Shown one piece after another: positions 58,941 to 64,000 of a stretch of DNA of 64,000 bases (its first letter is position 1; the number at the start of each line of letters is the position of its first letter). The stretch is from Chitinolyticbacter albus (GTDB lineage Bacteria > Pseudomonadota > Gammaproteobacteria > Burkholderiales > Chitinibacteraceae): contig NZ_JANBVF010000030.1 of assembly GCF_024437655.1 (NCBI RefSeq), positions 17,264 to 81,263 of the forward strand, written 5' to 3'. The notes under the pieces were generated by a model, which saw nothing but the letters and a program-made list of their open reading frames with translations, had not been told where the DNA came from and ran no database searches. The position numbers and the translations under genes are program-made.

Positions 58941-59172
58941 GCCACGCTGAGGCCTGGTGTTGCATTGGTGCCGCAGACCGGCGCGACGATTTGCTGCAAA
59001 TATTAGTACATGTTCATATTGTGATTCACATTGCCATGCGGACGCGATGCGTCCTACGAGCCAACCATAAACTGCTAGGAAGTTGCGCGGGAGCGGCTAA
59101 GTTGATAGCCAGCACTGACTCGGTTGCGCACGTGCACCGCATCGCCGATTAACTTTTTTTGATAAAGCTACA

Positions 59173-60261
59173 ATGCGCCTTCCTGCCCTGGTCCTCGCCC
59201 TGGTTCAATTGCTTGTCTTTCTCTGGCTGGCCGCCGTCTGGTGGTGGGGTCTGGCCGCGGGGCTGCTGTTCGGTGGCGCCCTTGTGTGGATGACACGACC
59301 GCAACCTCAACCCTTGGTTCAGACCCTGCGCGACGAGCCGATACCGGAGCCAGCGATATCGCCGCTGGCTGACCTCATGGAAGGGATATTGCCGCTGTGG
59401 CATCGCCATGTCGGGCTCGCCCGCAGTCAGACCCAGGACGCGATCGACAACCTTGCCATGCGCTTTGCTGGCATCAACCAGCGCCTGGCGGGCACCGTCG
59501 CGCTTGCCGGCGGCGGGCAGGGCGGCGAGGTGATGCAGGTGATCCACGATGCCGAAGGCATGCTGGGCCGTATCGTCGACGCGCTGGAACAGGTGCTGGC
59601 GGCCCGTGAGGCGCTGCTTCAGGAAATCGAGGGCCTCGGCCAGTTCAACGACGAACTCAAGCGCATGGCGAGCGACGTGGCCGAGATCGCCGGCCAGACC
59701 AATTTGCTGGCGCTCAACGCCGCCATCGAGGCCGCGCGTGCTGGCGAAGCGGGCCGGGGTTTCGCCGTGGTGGCGGACGAGGTGCGCAAGCTGTCCAACA
59801 TGTCGGGCGAGACCGGCAAGCGCATCCGCAGCAAGGTCGATTCGATCAACCAGACCATCGGCGGCGCGCTCGCCACCGCGCAGCGGCTGTCGGCCGATGA
59901 AGCATCGATGATCGGCGAATCCAAGGATGTGGTGGGGCAGGTGCTGCAGCGTTTCCAGGGCGCGGCCGACCATCTGGCCAGCACCGTGGCGCAGCTCGAG
60001 GGCGAGAGCCGCGTCGTCGAGCAGGAGGTGCAGGACGTACTCGTCAACCTGCAGTTCCAGGATCGCGTCAGCCAGATCCTCGACCATGTGCAGCGCGACA
60101 TGGACAAGCTCACGACCTTCGTCGCGGGCGGTGGCATTTTGCCCGCGCGGGCGCAGTGGCTGGCCGAGCTTGAGCGTACCTACACCACGATGGAGCAGCG
60201 CCAGGCGCATGGTGGCAAGGGCGGCAGCCGTGTGGCCAGCTCGCAGGTCGATTTCTTCTGA
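59173..60261 (+). CDS. Methyl-accepting chemotaxis protein without periplasmic sensor domain
   Basis: A 362-residue transducer. Two hydrophobic segments close together at residues 5-40 leave almost no periplasmic loop. A cytoplasmic signalling region follows, with the CheA/CheW-contact hairpin tip [21 protein letters not shown] and [13 protein letters not shown]. The C-terminal part carries [19 protein letters not shown], a motif frequent in this kind of transducer. It probably senses through a partner or an internal cue. It leads a chemosensory operon with CheY, STAS and CheA genes. Confidence 0.9.
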   Translation: MRLPALVLALVQLLVFLWLAAVWWWGLAAGLLFGGALVWMTRPQPQPLVQTLRDEPIPEPAISPLADLMEGILPLWHRHVGLARSQTQDAIDNLAMRFAGINQRLAGTVALAGGGQGGEVMQVIHDAEGMLGRIVDALEQVLAAREALLQEIEGLGQFNDELKRMASDVAEIAGQTNLLALNAAIEAARAGEAGRGFAVVADEVRKLSNMSGETGKRIRSKVDSINQTIGGALATAQRLSADEASMIGESKDVVGQVLQRFQGAADHLASTVAQLEGESRVVEQEVQDVLVNLQFQDRVSQILDHVQRDMDKLTTFVAGGGILPARAQWLAELERTYTTMEQRQAHGGKGGSRVASSQVDFF

Positions 60262-60295
60262 GTTTTCTCCCCGGTTCCTCAAGCAAGGGTGATTC

Positions 60296-60664
60296 ATGGG
60301 CAAGACCATATTGATCGTCGACGATTCGTTCAGCCTGCGGCAGACCGTGGGCATCGCGCTCAAGAGTGCCGGCTACGAAGTGGTCGAGGCCAGTGACGGC
60401 CGCGATGCGCTCGGCAAGCTCGACGGCCGCAAGTACAACCTCATCATCTCCGATGTGAACATGCCCAACATGGATGGCCTGTCGTTCGTGAGGGCCGCCA
60501 AGCAACTGCCCAACTACAAGTTCACACCCATCATCATGCTCACCACCGAGGGTGACGAGACCAAGAAGCAGGAAGGCAAGGCGGCCGGCGTGCGCGCCTG
60601 GGTGCTCAAGCCCTTCCAGCCACCGGTGCTGCTCGACGCGGTGGCCAAGCTGGTCCTGCCCTGA
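60296..60664 (+). CDS. cheY: CheY-like single-domain response regulator
   Basis: A 122-residue receiver with all key residues: ILIVDDS, phosphoacceptor Asp53 in IISDVNMPNMDG, Thr in MLTTEG and Lys in WVLKPFQPP. It is likely phosphorylated by the CheA encoded two genes downstream and acts on the flagellar or pilus motor, or serves as a phosphate sink. It lies 34 bases after the MCP gene. Confidence 0.92.
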   Translation: MGKTILIVDDSFSLRQTVGIALKSAGYEVVEASDGRDALGKLDGRKYNLIISDVNMPNMDGLSFVRAAKQLPNYKFTPIIMLTTEGDETKKQEGKAAGVRAWVLKPFQPPVLLDAVAKLVLP

Positions 60665-60784
60665 ACCTGTTTACAAATACTGCCGCGTGTCTTGCGCCTT
60701 GCCGCACACCGGCATTGCCCCGAGTGCTGTCGCGACAAGGGCGTTAACAGGCGCCAACGCCTCATTCCTGTTTCGGGAGTTGCC

Positions 60785-61111
60785 ATGCCGCTGACCACGT
60801 TAGCCAAGGGTGAAGGCGCCCAGTTCCGCCTCGATGGCGAACTCACCATCTTTCATGCCGCGTCGCTCAAGGATGCACTGATCGCCGCGCTCGGCGAGGG
60901 TGGACCGGCGTTGACCATCGACCTTTCCGGGGTCGACGAGCTCGATACCGCCGGCGTGCAGTTGCTGCTGCTGGTCAAGCGCGAAGCGGCGCGGCTCGGT
61001 CGCGCGCTGATTTACAGCGGACACAGCGCCGCGGTGATCTCGGTGCTGGAACTCTTGGATCTGGCGGGCACGCTGGGCGATCCGCTGCTTATTCCCAACG
61101 CTAGCCGCTGA
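60785..61111 (+). CDS. STAS-domain protein of the chemosensory operon
   Basis: A 108-residue single STAS domain. Its switch motif reads ELDTAGVQLLLLV with Thr55 where SpoIIAA-type proteins have Ser. STAS genes next to cheA recur in some betaproteobacterial chemosensory operons; the role is not established. A 120-bp gap without features separates it from cheY, and cheA begins ten bases downstream. Confidence 0.85.
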   Translation: MPLTTLAKGEGAQFRLDGELTIFHAASLKDALIAALGEGGPALTIDLSGVDELDTAGVQLLLLVKREAARLGRALIYSGHSAAVISVLELLDLAGTLGDPLLIPNASR

Positions 61112-61120
61112 GGTTCGATC

Positions 61121-63304
61121 ATGGATATGGAAGACGCACGCGACGCGCTGGTGCAGGAGGCGCGCGAACTCTTGGCCGCCATGGAAATGGCGCTGATGCA
61201 GATCGAGGCCGAGGGCGCCAGCAATGAGGCGATCAATGCCATTTTCCGCGCCGCCCATACCATCAAGGGCTCGGCCGGGCTGTTTGCGTTCGAGCGCATC
61301 GTCAGCTTCACCCATATCGCCGAGAGCGTGCTCGACAAGGTGCGCAACGGCAGCCTGCCGCTCGATGCCAACCTGCTGTCGCTGCTGCTCGAATGCGGCG
61401 ACTATATCGGTGAACTGGTCGATGCCATCGCCGCCCGTCGCGAAACCGAAGAGCCTGATCCCCACCGGCGTGGCCGGCTGGAAGTGGCGCTCAATGCGCT
61501 GCTCGGCGTGGATTCCCCGGCTGCCGCGCCCCTCACCGTGCAAAGCGCCAGTACGGGCTCGGCACAGATTGAAGTCGAGGGTGAGGGCGCCTCGGTCAGT
61601 AGCGACAATTGGCATCTCTCGCTGCGCTTCTCGCCCGATGTGCTGCGCAACGGCATGGATCCGCTGTCCTTCCTGCGCTACCTGGGTACCATCGGCACCA
61701 TCGTGCACATCGTCACGCTGCCCGATGCCCTGCCCGACGCGCTGGTGATGGATCCGGAGGCCTGCTACCTCGGTTTCGAGATCGATTTCGTCTCCAGCGC
61801 CGATCGCCAGACCATCGAGGGCGTGTTCGAGTTCGTGCGCGAGGACAGTGAAATCCGCATCCTGCCGCCGCGCGGCAAGATCGCCGAATACATCACGCTG
61901 ATCCATGAGCTGGCCGAACCGGCTGGCCGGCTCGGCGAGATCCTGGTCAAGGGCGGTGCGCTGACCGCGACCGAGCTCGATACCGTGCTGGCGCAGCAGG
62001 CGGCCGAGCCGGTCCCCGCCAAGCCACTTGGCACCTTGCTGGTCGAACAGGACAAGGTGCCGCAGGCGGTGGTCGCAGCCGCGCTCACCAAGCAGAAGCA
62101 GGGCGAGGAAAAGCGTACCCAGGAGCAGAAGTTCATCAAGGTCGAGGTCAGCAAGCTCGATGCGCTGATCGACCTCGTTGGCGAGCTGGTGATCGCCGGC
62201 GCCGCCGCCAACCTCGTAGCGCACCGCGAGAAGCACACCCGTTTCGAAGAGGCGGCGCGGGGGATTTCCACCCTGGTCGAGCAGATCCGCGATGCCGCGC
62301 TCACCTTGCGCATGGTGCCAATCGGCGAAGTGTTCCAGCGCTTCCCACGCGTGGTGCGCGATATCTCGCGCGAGCTCGGCAAGGAAATCCAGCTCTTGGT
62401 CACCGGTGCCGATACCGAGCTCGACAAATCGATGGTCGAGAAGCTGTCCGATCCGCTGATGCACATCGTGCGCAATGCGATGGATCACGGCATCGAAAGC
62501 ACCGAGGCCCGGGTCATGGCGGGCAAGCCCATCGAGGGCACGCTGCGGCTCAACGCGTACCACGAATCGGGCAGCATCGTGATCGAGGTCTCCGACGATG
62601 GCCGTGGCCTCGATCGTGACCGCATTCTGGGCAAGGCCATCGAGCGTGGTCTGGTCAGCCCGGACCAGCCGCTCAGCGAGAACGAGATCTTCCGCCTGAT
62701 CTTCGAGCCGGGCTTCTCCACGGCCGAACAGGTGACCAACCTGTCTGGGCGCGGTGTCGGCATGGACGTGGTGAAGAAGAACATCGAAGCCTTGCGCGGC
62801 GAGGTGGAGATCGTCAGCCGCCTTGGCCAGGGCACCACGGTGCGGATCCGCCTGCCGTTGACGCTCGCCATCATCGATGGCTTCCAGGTGATGGTGGGCG
62901 ATTCGCAGTTCGTGATTCCGCTCGAGCTCGTGATCGAGTGCATCGACATCAGCAGCCATGACCTGCGGCACAACATCCTCAAGCTGCGTGGTGAGCCACT
63001 GCCGTTCGTGCGGTTGCGCGAGCTGTTCGATCTGCCGGACATCGAGCATGTGCGCGAGAGCCTGGTGGTGGTGCAGTACGGCCAGCAGCGGGCGGGGTTG
63101 GTGGTGGACAAGCTGCTGGGTGAGTTCCAAGCGGTGATCAAGCCGCTGGGCTTGCTGTTTGGTGGGGTCAAGGGGATCAGTGGTTCGACCATTCTGGGGG
63201 ACGGCCGCGTGGCGCTGATCCTCGACGTACCGCACCTGGTTCAACGCACGATGCGTGCGAGTACTGCATTGCTTTCACATCAACACGAAAAGCTAAATCG
63301 TTAA
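61121..63304 (+). CDS. cheA: Chemotaxis histidine kinase CheA with MshEN-like segment
   Basis: 727 residues. The Hpt domain has phosphorylated His46 in FRAAHTIKGSAG. Residues about 165-330 replace the usual P2 domain and contain two MshEN-like motifs (RLGEILVKGGALTATEL at 270; PLGTLLVEQDKVPQAVV at 302). The dimerisation helices follow (KLDALIDLVGELVIAGAAAN). The ATPase domain has N-box HIVRNAMDHGIE, G1 DDGRGLDRD and G2 LSGRGVGMDVV. The C-terminal CheW-like domain begins near IDGFQVMVGDSQF. It is the central kinase of the cluster. Confidence 0.93.
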   Translation: MDMEDARDALVQEARELLAAMEMALMQIEAEGASNEAINAIFRAAHTIKGSAGLFAFERIVSFTHIAESVLDKVRNGSLPLDANLLSLLLECGDYIGELVDAIAARRETEEPDPHRRGRLEVALNALLGVDSPAAAPLTVQSASTGSAQIEVEGEGASVSSDNWHLSLRFSPDVLRNGMDPLSFLRYLGTIGTIVHIVTLPDALPDALVMDPEACYLGFEIDFVSSADRQTIEGVFEFVREDSEIRILPPRGKIAEYITLIHELAEPAGRLGEILVKGGALTATELDTVLAQQAAEPVPAKPLGTLLVEQDKVPQAVVAAALTKQKQGEEKRTQEQKFIKVEVSKLDALIDLVGELVIAGAAANLVAHREKHTRFEEAARGISTLVEQIRDAALTLRMVPIGEVFQRFPRVVRDISRELGKEIQLLVTGADTELDKSMVEKLSDPLMHIVRNAMDHGIESTEARVMAGKPIEGTLRLNAYHESGSIVIEVSDDGRGLDRDRILGKAIERGLVSPDQPLSENEIFRLIFEPGFSTAEQVTNLSGRGVGMDVVKKNIEALRGEVEIVSRLGQGTTVRIRLPLTLAIIDGFQVMVGDSQFVIPLELVIECIDISSHDLRHNILKLRGEPLPFVRLRELFDLPDIEHVRESLVVVQYGQQRAGLVVDKLLGEFQAVIKPLGLLFGGVKGISGSTILGDGRVALILDVPHLVQRTMRASTALLSHQHEKLNR

Positions 63305-63318
63305 GGGAGATGATAACC

Positions 63319-64000
63319 ATGGGGTGGTTCATGCGCATGAAACTGGGCACCAAATTGCTGGCAGCGTTTCTGATTTCGTCGCTGTTGACGCTGCTGATCG
63401 GCGTCTGGGCCGTGATCAATATCCAGAAGGTTGGCGACGCGGGCGAATCCATCTACAAGACCAATCTTCTGGCGATCAGCAATCTGGATCGCGCCGAGCT
63501 CTTTATCGTGCTGCACAGCCGTACCATCGTGCGTTCGATGACGCAGGCGAACGACCCGACGGCCTACGCCGACACGGTGCAGCGCAGTAAGGGCTACCTC
63601 GAAAGCTCCCGCAAGTATTGGGACATCTATGCCAAAACCGAACCTTCGGAGGCGGAGGTGAAGCTACGGGCCGATATGGACAAGCTGTTCCCCGAGTATC
63701 TGCAGCTATCGGACAAGGCTGACGGGCTGATGAAGCAGGGCCTCGCCGATGACGCGGTTCAGCTCGTCAACCACGAACTACGCAAGAAGCTGGGCGAGCT
63801 TGAGGCGGTGTTCGAGGGCATCACCTCCGATAACGAGAAACAGGCCGAGGAGGCGAACGTCAGCAATGCCGCGCAGGTCGAGGCGGTGCGAACGACCACC
63901 CTCACCCTCATCGTCGTGGCCTTCGTGCTATCGGTACTGATGGGCTTGCTATTGGCGCGCATCATCACCCGCCAGGTGGGGGGCGAGCCGGACAAGGCGG
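63319..64000 (+). CDS. Methyl-accepting chemotaxis protein, 5' part
   Basis: The frame starts at ATG 63319 (aagggag upstream) and is still open at the window end; 227 codons are visible. TM1 is at about 12-32 (LLAAFLISSLLTLLIGVWAV), and TM2 near 192-214 (LTLIVVAFVLSVLMGLLLAR). The intervening periplasmic region of about 160 residues is helical, fitting a four-helix-bundle ligand-binding domain. HAMP and signalling domains lie beyond the window. It follows cheA directly (14 bp). Confidence 0.88.
   Translation, partial: MGWFMRMKLGTKLLAAFLISSLLTLLIGVWAVINIQKVGDAGESIYKTNLLAISNLDRAELFIVLHSRTIVRSMTQANDPTAYADTVQRSKGYLESSRKYWDIYAKTEPSEAEVKLRADMDKLFPEYLQLSDKADGLMKQGLADDAVQLVNHELRKKLGELEAVFEGITSDNEKQAEEANVSNAAQVEAVRTTTLTLIVVAFVLSVLMGLLLARIITRQVGGEPDKA

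Noticed and set aside
59090..59160. Possible FliA (sigma-28) promoter before the chemosensory operon, based on gccgattaa
   Set aside because: No matching -35 element at the required distance.

Overview
The window is high-GC, densely packed bacterial DNA. The gene content points to a betaproteobacterium, most likely of the order Neisseriales (Chitinibacteraceae- or Chromobacteriaceae-like). The pointers are a PilR-type regulator followed by ampD, a short H-NS protein, the NtrBC/sigma-54 nitrogen circuit, several diguanylate cyclases, CHASE2 proteins, a binding-protein-dependent sugar importer with its own two-component system, and intergenic repeats. The assignment is inference from gene families; no rRNA or tRNA is present to confirm it.

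Layout. 1-4.3 kb: the 3' part of pilR, a MITE-like element, a DUF1275 membrane protein, ampD and kup. 4.4-7.4 kb (minus strand): a HAD nucleotidase, a CBS protein, a double-receiver protein and argB. 7.5-13.8 kb: a TetR-controlled RND efflux operon with a clear palindromic operator. 14-18.9 kb: an H-NS family gene, uvrD, a receiver-TPR protein and a STAS protein. 18.9-26.7 kb (minus strand): ntrC, ntrB, small genes, a MASE1-GGDEF cyclase, a broken cupin gene and glnA. Both ntrBC and glnA have sigma-54 promoters with NtrC boxes upstream. 26.8-29.5 kb: rhodanese, Nudix, aroE, mtgA. 29.6-37.4 kb: a signalling operon with a CHASE2-Ser/Thr kinase, PP2C phosphatase, FHA protein, a decayed CHASE2-cyclase gene, a class II phosphodiesterase-like MBL protein and a GAF-PilB/GspE ATPase. 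37.5-41.2 kb: a diguanylate cyclase and a sulfation/hydroxylation module (APS kinase, beta-hydroxylase with a Nif11-like tail, sulfotransferase). 41.4-43.4 kb: tkt. 43.6-48.4 kb: an FMN reductase and a DUF2946 / TonB receptor / PepSY metal-handling cluster. 48.4-49.4 kb: a small degraded minus-strand cluster. 49.5-58.7 kb: a solute-binding protein, then a sugar ABC transporter divergent from a binding protein, response regulator and histidine kinase set. 59.2-64 kb: a chemosensory cluster (MCP, CheY, STAS, CheA, MCP) that runs off the window.

Themes. Signal transduction dominates: two-component proteins, Ser/Thr phosphorylation, c-di-GMP synthesis, chemotaxis and STAS proteins. The least explained parts are the kinase/phosphatase/FHA/phosphodiesterase/ATPase operon with its eroded cyclase, the PAPS-sulfotransferase-hydroxylase module, and a CheA with a two-motif MshEN-like (c-di-GMP-binding type) segment. 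Two receiver domains have lost the phosphoacceptor Asp (one to Ala, one to Glu). Decay is visible at four places: the cyclase, the cupin (in-frame TAA), a frameshifted membrane protein and a GFA-like remnant. Two copies of a tandem-unit intergenic repeat and one element with terminal inverted repeats occupy gaps between genes.
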